A stretch of 64,000 nucleotides of DNA from Candidatus Magasanikiibacteriota bacterium (GCA_903893485.1 CAITMK010000008.1:1-64000), one strand, 5' to 3'; positions 42,800 through 50,965 are shown, counted from the stretch's first letter. The notes: generated by a model not told the origin, from the sequence alone. A program made the numbers and translations.

Positions 42800-43162
42800 T
42801 TATGATAAACTTCCGAACAAAAAGTTCAGAATAATATATGAAGAGAACATGACCACAACACCGACGGATGCCCAAATAAAAATATGCTTTGCTTTATCCA
42901 CTTGTTTGGAGTTGCCCATGGCGGTCATCCAAAAAAACCCAGCCACCACATACATAATCAAAGCGGCCGACCCGGTCAGACTAAAAATTACATTGATCAC
43001 CATTTTTGAAACAGACTGAACGGGTTTATCCAAAGAAACTGTTTTTGCAAGTGGGTTTTGAAGCGGTTCAACGACTTCACCCGCAGCGTGAACAAATAGT
43101 GGCGTACCAAAAAGTAGCAAAGTGCCAAAACTAAGTGCAGCGATATACTGAAAAAAACGCAT
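42800..43162 (-). CDS. T4SS-pilin-like protein (120 aa)
   Basis: Signal peptide ending VHAAG, then the pilin-like unit FFWMTAMGNSKQVDKAKHIF between two helices and no extension. Very similar in its N-terminal half to the next gene's product (both VQS(V/I)(S/A)K(M/I)(V/I)IN). Four nucleotides separate them. Confidence 0.82.
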   Translation of the reverse strand: MRFFQYIAALSFGTLLLFGTPLFVHAAGEVVEPLQNPLAKTVSLDKPVQSVSKMVINVIFSLTGSAALIMYVVAGFFWMTAMGNSKQVDKAKHIFIWASVGVVVMFSSYIILNFLFGSLS

Positions 43163-43201
43163 AGTAAAATCAGTATATCTTTTTTTTTAGAAATTGACTA
43201 C

Positions 43202-44011
43202 TTACTGAGCAGGCAAACAACACTGCACCGTCGCAGCTCCCGGACAAAGTCCAGATGCAAAGGCGCCATTGCCTCCATTACATGGGGAGCTATTGGATGT
43301 ACAAGTTCCGCCAAGTTTTCCGCAAAGCGTGGTTTGTGCCGCAGCCTTTGTTGGAAAACAACATTTTTTACCAGTTGCACACGCGCCATCAATCAAAGTA
43401 CCAGGACATGTTGCCGTTGAAACACAATTATTATCAGTTCCCGTAAGAAAACTACATTGCGCGTCGGCAGTGACGCCTGTCATTGGAACAGAAATTGCAT
43501 AAGATTGTGCGGCACCTCCACCCGCAGCACCGGCCGCAGCTGCAGGACCAGATGCTTTCGGCAAAAATTGATCCCCTTCTGAACCGACAAATGTTTTTAT
43601 ACCGTATGCAATTATTGTATAGGAAGAAAACAAAATAATTAAACCAATAACGCCAGAAACCATTAAATCTATACCCTTTGAAACCATTTTCGAATTACCA
43701 GCAGACATTACAAAATAAAAACCGCCAACCACAAAGACAACTAATGCCACCGCACCGGAAATGCCAAGCATAAAATTGCCAATGCGCGCCATAACTGATT
43801 TCACATCGCCGAGCGAATAGTCGCGGCTTGCACCATCCTTACATGGTTGCCCAAGCGGCGTGGTTACCGTAGTGCCAGATGCATAATCTTCGGGGCAACG
43901 ACCAGTTGGATCAGGAATTAAACCTGCAGCATGAACAGGCGTTGCGTAAAGCAAGCCGCCCATACAAGCCAATATCGCATAAGTTGCAAAAATCAATTTG
44001 GCGCGGATCAT
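43202..44011 (-). CDS. Pilin-like membrane protein with two Cys-rich knots (269 aa)
   Basis: Signal peptide ending PVHAAG, a short ectodomain with two Cys, then two helices around FYFVMSAGNSKMVSKGID, an Ala/Gly linker and about 100 residues with 14 Cys in two copies of a C...C...CC unit; the second reads LCGKLGGTCTSNSSPC..GLCPG..VQCCLP. Overlaps the solute-binding gene by 4 nt, so this side of the cluster is co-translated with it. Confidence 0.78.
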   Translation of the reverse strand: MIRAKLIFATYAILACMGGLLYATPVHAAGLIPDPTGRCPEDYASGTTVTTPLGQPCKDGASRDYSLGDVKSVMARIGNFMLGISGAVALVVFVVGGFYFVMSAGNSKMVSKGIDLMVSGVIGLIILFSSYTIIAYGIKTFVGSEGDQFLPKASGPAAAAGAAGGGAAQSYAISVPMTGVTADAQCSFLTGTDNNCVSTATCPGTLIDGACATGKKCCFPTKAAAQTTLCGKLGGTCTSNSSPCNGGNGAFASGLCPGAATVQCCLPAQ

Positions 44012-45438
44012 AGCGTGTCATTTAATCGCACCTGCGCACGATTTACCGCTTTCTGATAAATATCAGTTTCGGTTACGTTTGGATCTGGGTTTGCAAGCTG
44101 CGCACGAGCTTCTTCGATCATATCCGTTAAAATGGTTTGGGCTGCCGCGCTATTTTTACCGTGATACCAAGAGCGCGCCGTAAGATTTTGTTTTGCAAAA
44201 GCGCCGAGCTCAATATCATCTTGCTGTGTTTGAATAATTTCATTCAACGCTGATGTGCGATGCGTTGCGGCCAAATATTTAGTCAACGCGTCTTTATTAG
44301 TCGCGGTCTCCAAAATAAATAACCAAGCGGCATCAGCATTTTTTGATTTTTTAGAAACACCTTCCATCCAATAATTTGCAAGATTAAGCGGCGTGTCACC
44401 AACACGTGGAGTTGGCAGTAGAGCAACTTCAAAATTTAAACGTGGATTTTGAGCCTTAACTGTTGCCATGTCATATGAATAGCCTAGGTAATATGCAACG
44501 CGGCCCTGAGTAAATGCCGCAAGCCCATCACCCATAGTCGGATTCCAGGTGTATGCCTTTTTTGCAGGATTGCCAAAATCCATATAAAAGTGAAGTGCGG
44601 CGCCCGCTGGCGTTTCTTCTTGTGGATTTTGATTTGCTGGAGCAGCGGCAAAAGTAATATTATGTGCGGCGTCAGAAAGTTGCGCACCATTTTGCATCAT
44701 AAGCGCCAAAACAATATCACCCGCAACATGCACGTTTGTGCCAGTTCCCATCGGAATGATCGATTGGGTAATTTTATTATCCGTTGCGCTGATCTTAGTA
44801 AGTTTTTCAGCTTGCGCACGAATCGTTCCCCAATCGGCAGCTGGAGCAGTTACTCCATTTTGTGCAAGCAAGTCGCGATTGAAATACAACGCGAGCGTGT
44901 CTACATAAAATGGAAGGGCAAAAATACTTTTTTGCGTTGAGGTTGCCGCGGTGGGCAGTGCCATTGAGTCATCTTCAACAACGCGCACAAACTGATCACG
45001 CATTTGTTTTAAGGTAAGCCCTGGGCGTGACTGCATGGAAACCTGTGTTGATGCATTAATACCGCTACCCGTTGTTGTGAAAACGGGATACGAAAGTGTT
45101 GTTGGCATTGGCGCTAAGCGCAACTTATATCCTTCGACCCAATCATTGTGAATGGTGAATAAATCTGGGCCGCGATCTTCTGCGAATGCTTGAAGCAATG
45201 CCTGTTCATATTCTTCAGGGCGAAACTTACGATATTGAATCGTAATGTTTGGGTGTTTCGCCTGAAACGCTTTAATCAAAATTTGCATCTGGTCCGAGTC
45301 AGTAAACACGCCCCAATATTGGAGCGTGATTGGTTTAGCCTGAGCTGCTGGAACCGCAGGAGCAGAACTTGAACAACCAAGACCAGTTAATGTAAGCATC
45401 GCACCAAGTACAAAGATCGAAAAAACGCGTTTAAACAT
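44008..45438 (-). CDS. Extracellular solute-binding lipoprotein (family 1, sugar-type)
   Basis: 476 aa. Start at 45438 gives a lipoprotein signal with lipobox LTGLGC. The mature protein has the family opening ITLQYWGVFTDSDQMQILIKAFQAKHPNITIQYRKF, DLFTIHNDW, FYVDTLALYFNRDLL and a late MEGVSKKSKNADAAWLF. These normally feed ABC importers for oligosaccharides, but no permease or ATPase gene is adjacent. Sandwiched between galU (1 nt) and the pilin-like cluster (4-nt overlap), it may have been recruited to the surface system. Confidence 0.85.
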   Translation of the reverse strand: MFKRVFSIFVLGAMLTLTGLGCSSSAPAVPAAQAKPITLQYWGVFTDSDQMQILIKAFQAKHPNITIQYRKFRPEEYEQALLQAFAEDRGPDLFTIHNDWVEGYKLRLAPMPTTLSYPVFTTTGSGINASTQVSMQSRPGLTLKQMRDQFVRVVEDDSMALPTAATSTQKSIFALPFYVDTLALYFNRDLLAQNGVTAPAADWGTIRAQAEKLTKISATDNKITQSIIPMGTGTNVHVAGDIVLALMMQNGAQLSDAAHNITFAAAPANQNPQEETPAGAALHFYMDFGNPAKKAYTWNPTMGDGLAAFTQGRVAYYLGYSYDMATVKAQNPRLNFEVALLPTPRVGDTPLNLANYWMEGVSKKSKNADAAWLFILETATNKDALTKYLAATHRTSALNEIIQTQQDDIELGAFAKQNLTARSWYHGKNSAAAQTILTDMIEEARAQLANPDPNVTETDIYQKAVNRAQVRLNDTL

Positions 45439-45439
45439 A

Positions 45440-46324
45440 TTAGATTTTGAGATCTCGCAAATATTTTGCAAAATCGGCACCAACTTTTGGATGTTTTAAG
45501 CCAAAAGCGATGGTGGTTTTAAGATAGTTGAGCGGATCACCTGTAGTATACCAGGTTCCATCGATTGCTTTCGCATACACTGGTTTCTTTTTGGCAATAG
45601 TCATGAGCGCGTCCGTAAGCCAAAGTTCATTATCTTTACCCAAAGACTGTTTTGCCAAAATATCTACAACTTCTGGAGTCAAAACAAAACGGCCAAACTG
45701 TGCCAAGTTGCTTGGAGCGGTACCTGGATTTGGTTTTTCAATAACGGTTTCCAAACGCATTGCGCCATGTAGCATTTTTGCTCCCTTTTTTGGTTTTACC
45801 ACACCGTACAAGTGCAAAACTTCCGGTGGCATTTCTTGAACGCCAATAATTGCTGCTGGATGACCTAATTTTTCGTAGGTTTGGATGAGCTGTTTGGTTG
45901 CACTTACCTTTGAATCAACCACGTCATCAGGAAAAACGTACACAAATGGTTCATCGCCAATCAAATTGCGCGCCGCCAAAAGTGGCGTACCGTTGCCGTA
46001 TGGCATGTCGCGCGTTTGGCGCACATAATAAAAATGGGCCAAATTGTTGATGTCTTTAAGAAGTTGGAGTTTGTCTTTTTTGCCGGTAGCTTCGAGCTGG
46101 CGTTCAAGGTTTACATTACTATCGAAGTGGTCCTCAATCATGTGATTGCCCTGGCGCGTCACAAAAATAATATCTGTAATACCAGCTGCAACTAATTCTT
46201 CCACAACATATTGCACCGTTGGCTTGTCCACGATTGGCAACATTTCCTTTGGCTGAGCCTTTGTCGCAGGCAAAAAACGGGTTCCGTATCCGGCAACCGG
46301 GATAATAGCTTTAGTAATTTTCAT
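45440..46324 (-). CDS. galU: UTP-glucose-1-phosphate uridylyltransferase
   Basis: 294 aa. KAIIPVAGYGTRFLPATKAQPKEMLPIVDKP is the nucleotide-binding signature; FPDDVVDS (metal Asp), VIEKPNPGTAPSN and GTWYTTGDPLNYLK complete the active site. Makes UDP-glucose for glycans. First gene of the leftward run that ends at the sigma/anti-sigma pair; a TATACT box lies 11 nt before the ATG. Confidence 0.96.
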   Translation of the reverse strand: MKITKAIIPVAGYGTRFLPATKAQPKEMLPIVDKPTVQYVVEELVAAGITDIIFVTRQGNHMIEDHFDSNVNLERQLEATGKKDKLQLLKDINNLAHFYYVRQTRDMPYGNGTPLLAARNLIGDEPFVYVFPDDVVDSKVSATKQLIQTYEKLGHPAAIIGVQEMPPEVLHLYGVVKPKKGAKMLHGAMRLETVIEKPNPGTAPSNLAQFGRFVLTPEVVDILAKQSLGKDNELWLTDALMTIAKKKPVYAKAIDGTWYTTGDPLNYLKTTIAFGLKHPKVGADFAKYLRDLKI

Positions 46325-46339
46325 AGCGACGCCAGTATA

Positions 46340-47290
46340 TCACTGGTTGCCGCGACTGTGAAATTTGTCATGAATCTTCTTCAACTGCGGATCCGTCACG
46401 TGCGTATACACCTGCGTCGTGGTAATTGAAGCATGTCCAAGCATCACCTGCACCGAACGAATGTCTGCGCCGTTGTGTAATAAATCAGTTGCAAATGAAT
46501 GGCGCAAAACGTGCGGCGTAATTTTTTTCATGATGCCGGCAACGTGCGCATATTTTTCTACCATGCGTTGCACGCTACGCGGCGTTAATCCTTCCATCAC
46601 TTTTTTACTCGTTTTTTCTTTTTCACGGCTCGCGTGCGCGCGATCATGATTCGCAAATAAAAATGGCGACATATCGCGGCGCAACTGCAAATATTTTTTC
46701 ACCCAATCGCGCGCTTCAGGTGATACAAAAACCACGCGACGTTTTTTTCCTTTACCAAGCACACCAATTTCTCCACGCGTTAATTCCACGTCATCGCGAC
46801 GCAACCCCGTTAATTCTGAAACACGAAGTCCAGTTGAAAATAACAATTCAATTATTGCCCGATCGCGCGCCGCAATTAAATCCGATTCTCCACTTTGCTG
46901 TGGCGCCGCCAAAAATCGTTTTAATTCATCACCCGACAAAAAAGAAACCGTGCGCTGCGGCATTTTACCAAGTTCAACTCGCTCTGCAGCAAGCGTCACA
47001 ATTTCACGCTTCGATAAATATTTTAAAAAACTACGTACGGCAATTAAATGATAATTTTGCGTTGATGCGCCAAGTGACTGCCCCTGTTCATCGGTATATC
47101 GATGCAACCACAAACGAAATTGACGCACCCCTTCGTAAGTAATCTGATCGACATTCGGCCGTTTGTTGGTGACAAAAAATTTTGTAAAGCGGCGCAAATA
47201 TAATTCGTAATTTCGGCGCGTCAGAAGTGATCGATTTTTTTCAATTTCCAAATAATCTAAAAAATCATGCACCGCGATTTCAATGCGCAT
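46340..47290 (-). CDS. Tyrosine recombinase, XerC/XerD type
   Basis: 316 aa. SAM-like N-terminal core (about 5-90) and a catalytic domain with Arg in STGLRVSELTGL, Lys in GKGKKRRVVF, HVLRHSFATDLL (His, Arg), LGHASITTTQVYTHV (His and the nucleophilic Tyr). Resolves chromosome dimers. Its ATG overlaps the end of the upstream gene by 11 nt. Only one Xer gene is present here. Confidence 0.93.
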   Translation of the reverse strand: MRIEIAVHDFLDYLEIEKNRSLLTRRNYELYLRRFTKFFVTNKRPNVDQITYEGVRQFRLWLHRYTDEQGQSLGASTQNYHLIAVRSFLKYLSKREIVTLAAERVELGKMPQRTVSFLSGDELKRFLAAPQQSGESDLIAARDRAIIELLFSTGLRVSELTGLRRDDVELTRGEIGVLGKGKKRRVVFVSPEARDWVKKYLQLRRDMSPFLFANHDRAHASREKEKTSKKVMEGLTPRSVQRMVEKYAHVAGIMKKITPHVLRHSFATDLLHNGADIRSVQVMLGHASITTTQVYTHVTDPQLKKIHDKFHSRGNQ

Positions 47291-48374
47291 ATGCCATTTC
47301 AGATTCATCAATGAGCGCCGCAAGCGCGCGATGTGGATCTTCTATTGCGCCATCAATCCATGCACGAATAAATTCTGCATTGATAACGGTATGGGGTGTC
47401 GCATCAATAATTTTTTCAAATTCTGCAGCCGCAATCCAAACACGTATTTCGAGCGCACTATGCGCCGCAACTAATAATGAATATTTTTCGCCCGCATTTT
47501 TTTGCGCATCATGCATCGCGCGCGTTACCAGCGCCAACTGAAAAGCCGCTTTTTCTAAATTTCGAAGCGCGACTTCCCCGCGCTGCGCACCAGTTGTATA
47601 ACCTATTTCTGGCGCATTACGTTGAACAAAAGGATGCCGTCCCGAAATAATTGGTAACGGCCCATCGAAAAGCGCTGCATGATTTGGATGTAAAATTTTA
47701 GCACTAAATTCATTATTTTTTCTACTCAGGGCAATCAAATCATCAGAAAAATCTACATCTTTTTTTTCAAAATTTTCAGTATGTATATAAGGAAGCAATT
47801 TCCCTACCGTTTTTAAACCTGAACTTGTACTTACAAAAACAGAACCGTCCAAATTTATTAAAATATCTTTTTCACCTGGTTGCAATGTTCGCACACCACT
47901 CGGTGTAGCGTATTGAAATGGCTGTTCTGCAGAAAATTTTTTAAGTCTTCCGACATATTGCGCACGCGCCTTCCAAAAAATGCCTGCACTACGCAAAAGT
48001 TTTACTACAAAGCCCGCGGGCGTAATAAAAATATTTTTTTCTTGCGGCATTATTTTTTCTCGCCCTACCGCATCAAGCATGGTCCGATCAAAAATTTCTT
48101 CTTGTATAATCTCACCTGCTGAATTAATTTTTCCCGCATATTCAAAATTAAATCCGTTCCAATTGTGGATTGCTTGCGGTATCGCCTCTTTGTACGCAAC
48201 ACGGCAAGTAGGAATACCCGCATCATCATAACAAATAACCGCATCGATGCGTCCATGCTGAGGCGAAAAAATAAATCGATGTTTTGCATCAGATTGTTCT
48301 AAAAGGCCAGGCTGTGGCCCATCCCATTTAGTTTGTGGAGGTTGTAAAGCAACTGTTGAAAGCATGTCATGCAT
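47280..48374 (-). CDS. Hypothetical protein (364 aa)
   Basis: No family recognised. The first two thirds alternate short strands and loops (GRIDAVICYDDAGIPTCRVAYKEAI, GEKDILINLDGSVFVSTSSGLKT), suggesting a beta-rich domain. The last 110 residues are helical (ALRNLEKAAFQLALVTRAMHDAQKN). No signal or membrane segment. Overlaps the Xer gene start, so the two form an operon. A second ATG 9 nt inside is an alternative start. Confidence 0.65.
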   Translation of the reverse strand: MHDMLSTVALQPPQTKWDGPQPGLLEQSDAKHRFIFSPQHGRIDAVICYDDAGIPTCRVAYKEAIPQAIHNWNGFNFEYAGKINSAGEIIQEEIFDRTMLDAVGREKIMPQEKNIFITPAGFVVKLLRSAGIFWKARAQYVGRLKKFSAEQPFQYATPSGVRTLQPGEKDILINLDGSVFVSTSSGLKTVGKLLPYIHTENFEKKDVDFSDDLIALSRKNNEFSAKILHPNHAALFDGPLPIISGRHPFVQRNAPEIGYTTGAQRGEVALRNLEKAAFQLALVTRAMHDAQKNAGEKYSLLVAAHSALEIRVWIAAAEFEKIIDATPHTVINAEFIRAWIDGAIEDPHRALAALIDESEMAYAH

Positions 48375-48558
48375 TATAGCAAGAAATACTTTTTACGCCC
48401 ATGAAATAAAAAACGATGGTGGACCTCACCGGACCAAGTTCGGACTCTGATTGAGAAGGCGGTACTGTTCGGACTAGATGAGAAGTGGAAGAAAAGAGCT
48501 AACTCTAGGCTAGGAATATTCAAAAAGCAGAGAAGAAAATGACCCTAATCCGGCAATA

Positions 48559-48631
48559 TGGACCCTACCGGAATTGAACCGGTCGCCTCTTCCATGCCAT
48601 GGAAGCGCTCTACCAAATGAGCTAAGGGCCC
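48559..48631 (-). tRNA. tRNA-Ala (GGC)
   Basis: Anticodon loop ATGGCAT in stem CTTCC/GGAAG; acceptor GGGCCCT/AGGGTCC; T-arm intact. CCA not encoded. The 184 bases between this and the 364-aa gene hold no gene that I can support. Confidence 0.95.
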
Positions 48632-48676
48632 AAGAACGCAAAAATAATAACATTCACTTTTTAAAATGTAAAGAAA

Positions 48677-48946
48677 TTATTGTTTGGGAGCACCGCTTAT
48701 GCGTATTGCTCGTCGATCAAGAGATAAGATTTGATCTTCAGCATCTTGATATGGTTCTTTTTTTATTAAGAATTTATTCGCAATACGTTCAGCCTTTACC
48801 GATTGAGAGGCGTGCCCCGTATTACTTATCTGTTTTTTATACTTTTTATTTGAAAATTGAAATGGAGCAAGCAAATGAATCGCAAGCCTGCTTAGAAAGC
48901 TGTTTTCAACTTTATTCAGCTGTTTTAATGTGCATTTTTCTTTCAT
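48677..48946 (-). CDS. Small basic hypothetical protein (89 aa)
   Basis: Unrecognised, Lys/Arg-rich (FSNKKYKKQIS, KAERIANKFLIKKE). The ATG lies 8 nt after a TATACT box, as in other short-leader genes here, and the frame ends before tRNA-Ala. It borders the DnaA-like boxes, so if real it could be origin-associated. Confidence 0.42.
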   Translation of the reverse strand: MKEKCTLKQLNKVENSFLSRLAIHLLAPFQFSNKKYKKQISNTGHASQSVKAERIANKFLIKKEPYQDAEDQILSLDRRAIRISGAPKQ

Positions 48947-48964
48947 GAAGTTCAGTATAGCATT

Positions 48965-48995
48965 TGTGCATAACTGTTGATAACTTTGGGGATAA
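48965..48995. promoter_or_regulatory. Cluster of three DnaA-like boxes
   Basis: TGTGCATAA (48965), TGTTGATAA (48975) and TGGGGATAA (48987), each one mismatch from TGTGGATAA, same direction, 10 and 12 bp apart. An AT-rich stretch follows (49030-49077). Confidence 0.6.
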
Positions 48996-49077
48996 AGCTG
49001 TGATTTCTGTGTGTAAATACTGTTGAAAGTGTGATATAGTTCTATTTGATAACAATAATATATACATTTTTACTTTA

Positions 49078-49093
49078 TGTTTCACGTGAAACA
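49078..49093. other. parS centromere-like site 1
   Basis: TGTTTCACGTGAAACA, a perfect 16-bp palindrome and an exact or near-exact match to the bacterial parS (ParB/Spo0J-binding) consensus. Confidence 0.9.
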
Positions 49094-49116
49094 TAAGAAA
49101 AAATGGTCGAAAATCT

Positions 49117-49464
49117 ATGGTTTCACGTGAAACATCCCATAACCTATCTGACGATTTTATAGCTGGAATAATTTCGGTTTCAGGTAGTTTTCTTCATACA
49201 AAAACTGCACGCGTAGAACAATTTGGTTTTCAAATAAAAACACCAAAAGAAAACTTTGCGCTTCTTGAAATGATACGACTCAGACTTGGCTTAAAAGGAT
49301 CCGTAAAAATCTATTCGGCAGATGGATCAGAATATGCATTACTTATTACAAGATCAAAAAAAGAGCTTTTGAACAAAATAATTCCATTTGTTGAACATAA
49401 ACTACTTGGAATTAAGCTAAATCAATATTTAAATTGGAAAGATAAACTCCAATCTATTTTATAG
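49117..49464 (+). CDS. Degenerate LAGLIDADG-family protein
   Basis: 115 aa. DFIAGIISVSGSF corresponds to the LAGLIDADG helix and first strand (compare LAGFIDGEGSF), but the acidic catalytic residue is replaced by Ser. FGFQIKTPKENFALLEMIRLRLG, KKELLNKIIPFVEHKLLG and KLNQYLNWKDKL match the rest of one domain. A single-motif, probably nuclease-dead DNA-binding protein. Its first codons (MVSRETSH) are encoded by parS site 2, so ParB binding would cover its start. Confidence 0.7.
   Translation: MVSRETSHNLSDDFIAGIISVSGSFLHTKTARVEQFGFQIKTPKENFALLEMIRLRLGLKGSVKIYSADGSEYALLITRSKKELLNKIIPFVEHKLLGIKLNQYLNWKDKLQSIL
49119..49134. other. parS centromere-like site 2
   Basis: GGTTTCACGTGAAACA, one base from site 1, 41 bp away, inside the first codons of the LAGLIDADG gene. 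Confidence 0.82.
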
Positions 49465-49480
49465 TTCTGTATAGAACTAT
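49461..49480. repeat. Palindrome at the end of the LAGLIDADG gene
   Basis: ATAGTTCTGTATAGAACTAT, 7-bp arms, overlapping the stop codon. Confidence 0.6.
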
Positions 49481-49500
49481 AAAATATTCAGGTACAAAAT

Positions 49501-49574
49501 TACTTCTTTAGCAGATAACGAAAGTTGGACGATGATGTCGTCCAACTTTGGCAAACTATTAAAGAAGTATTTTT
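49501..49574 (+). terminator. Nested-stem terminator-like element
   Basis: Outer TACTTCTTTA/TAAAGAAGTA (49501-49510 with 49560-49569), inner AAAGTTGGACGA/TCGTCCAACTTT (49521-49532 with 49538-49549), then a T-run. It ends where tRNA-Arg (opposite strand) begins. Confidence 0.65.
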
Positions 49575-49649
49575 GGTGCCCCCGAGAGGATTTGAACCTC
49601 TATTAACCCCTTAGGACGGGGCAGTTCTATCCAGTTGAACTACAGGGAC
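49574..49649 (-). tRNA. tRNA-Arg (CCT)
   Basis: Anticodon loop GTCCTAA, anticodon CCT; acceptor GTCCCTG/CGGGGGC with two wobble pairs; T-loop TTCAAAT. CCA encoded. Confidence 0.94.
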
Positions 49650-49650
49650 G

Positions 49651-49682
49651 TGTGGATAACTCTGTGGATTGGGTGTTGATAA
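49651..49682. promoter_or_regulatory. DnaA-box group 2
   Basis: TGTGGATAA (49651, perfect), TGTGGATTG (49663) and TGTTGATAA (49674), same direction, 11-12 bp apart, upstream of rmuC. Confidence 0.62.
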
Positions 49683-49732
49683 CCGAACAAAAACCAAACG
49701 AAAAACTTTTTTGTGCTATACTTGTATATACT

Positions 49733-50797
49733 ATGTTGGAAACCGCACTTCTCATCGTTTTTGCCTTACTCATCACTGTTTTGCTTGCACTACTATATCG
49801 TTTATACCAGAAAAATCAAGAGGCTGGATCAGCGCAGACAAATAATCTAGAGCACCGTTTTGAACAGACCATGAGTACCGTATTACAACAACTTAATGCG
49901 ACAACTCGCCAAGTAAATGACCGCTTAAAGGAAAATTCAGAGGTCTTACATCGTTCACAGCAAACAATCGGCGAACGCTTAGACAACAGCCAACGTGCAT
50001 ATGCGGCTGTTACCAACAAATTATCAGAACTTCAGGAAGCAAACAAACGAATTTACGACGTGGGTAAAGATATTTCATCCCTTCAGGAAATTTTGCGTTC
50101 GCCAAAGCTTCGTGGAACAATTGGTGAATTATTTTTAGGCAACTTACTCGCTCAAATCCTGCCACCAGATCATTACACTGAACAACATCGGTTTCAGAGC
50201 GGCGAAGTTGTGGATGCCGTCGTTAAACTGCGCGACAACATGTTAGTTCCAGTAGATTCAAAATTTCCACTCGAAAATTTTCAAAAAATGTTATCGGCGC
50301 CAGAGGATGACAAAGAATCCTTCCGCAAAATGTTTGTAAACGACGTAAAAAAACACATCGATAAAATTGCAAAACAATATATTTTGCCGGACGAGGGCAC
50401 GCTGAATATTGCGCTCATGTATATTCCTGCGGAAAATGTGTACTACGAAACGATCGTGAAGGGAATTGAGGAAAATGATTTGGTGCATTATGCGCATGCA
50501 AAAAACGTAATTCCAGTTTCCCCAAACAGCCTTTATGTATACCTGCAAACTATTTTGCTTGGCTTGCGCGGTATGCAAATCGAACAATCAGCACGCGAGA
50601 TGATGCAAAATCTGTCACGTTTGAAAGGCGATCTTGAACGATTCAACGGTGACTATATGCTTGTTGGAAAACATCTGACCAATGCTGGTCGCGCATTCGA
50701 TGACTCACGAAAACGCTTGGAAAAATTTGATACGAAATTTGAAAAAGTTGCACAAGTGGAATTAGCAGAGACGCCGATCGTACTAATCGAGGAATAA
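49733..50797 (+). CDS. rmuC: DNA recombination protein RmuC
   Basis: 354 aa from ATG 49733. One N-terminal membrane helix, a coiled coil (about 40-120), then the RmuC nuclease-like domain with SPKLRGTIGELFLGNLLAQILPP, VVDAVVKL..LVPVDSKFPLENF and ENVYYETIV, SPNSLYVYLQTILLGLRG. RmuC limits recombination at inverted repeats; the core has a PD-(D/E)XK-like fold. Start chosen because a TATACT box overlaps the alternative N-terminus. Confidence 0.94.
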   Translation: MLETALLIVFALLITVLLALLYRLYQKNQEAGSAQTNNLEHRFEQTMSTVLQQLNATTRQVNDRLKENSEVLHRSQQTIGERLDNSQRAYAAVTNKLSELQEANKRIYDVGKDISSLQEILRSPKLRGTIGELFLGNLLAQILPPDHYTEQHRFQSGEVVDAVVKLRDNMLVPVDSKFPLENFQKMLSAPEDDKESFRKMFVNDVKKHIDKIAKQYILPDEGTLNIALMYIPAENVYYETIVKGIEENDLVHYAHAKNVIPVSPNSLYVYLQTILLGLRGMQIEQSAREMMQNLSRLKGDLERFNGDYMLVGKHLTNAGRAFDDSRKRLEKFDTKFEKVAQVELAETPIVLIEE

Positions 50798-50960
50798 AAA
50801 AGTTCTGATACTGACCACTCATGTGTTGACCTCAGTGCGCACATCGCACACTCCGATGCAATATCCCAGAAAGACCGGGGTGCAAACATGGTTTGGAGTG
50901 ATTGAGTTAGCGGTTCCCTTAGGTTAAAAGGCCCGGACAGCTTGTGATCAGTATCAGAAC
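50796..50960 (-). ncRNA. 6S-like regulatory RNA candidate
   Basis: About 165 nt between a near-consensus promoter and a T6 tract. The 5' end GUUCUGAUACUGAUCAC pairs over 17 bp with the 3' end GUGGUCAGUAUCAGAAC. Inside is a large two-sided bubble (about 43 and 30 nt), then CACUCC/GGAGUG and a terminal CCCGG/CUGGG hairpin. A long rod with closed ends, a central bubble and an apical stem is the plan of 6S RNA, which binds sigma70 polymerase by mimicking an open promoter. No reading frame. Assignment is by shape only; the closing stem also serves as the terminator. Confidence 0.6.
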
Positions 50961-50965
50961 AAATA

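Noticed and set aside
48574..48948. 124-codon plus-strand frame
   Set aside because: It crosses tRNA-Ala in antisense and has no start signals.
48912..49094. 60-codon minus-strand frame beginning MFHVKH
   Set aside because: The opening is simply parS read as codons; the frame overlaps the DnaA boxes and the start of the 89-aa gene.
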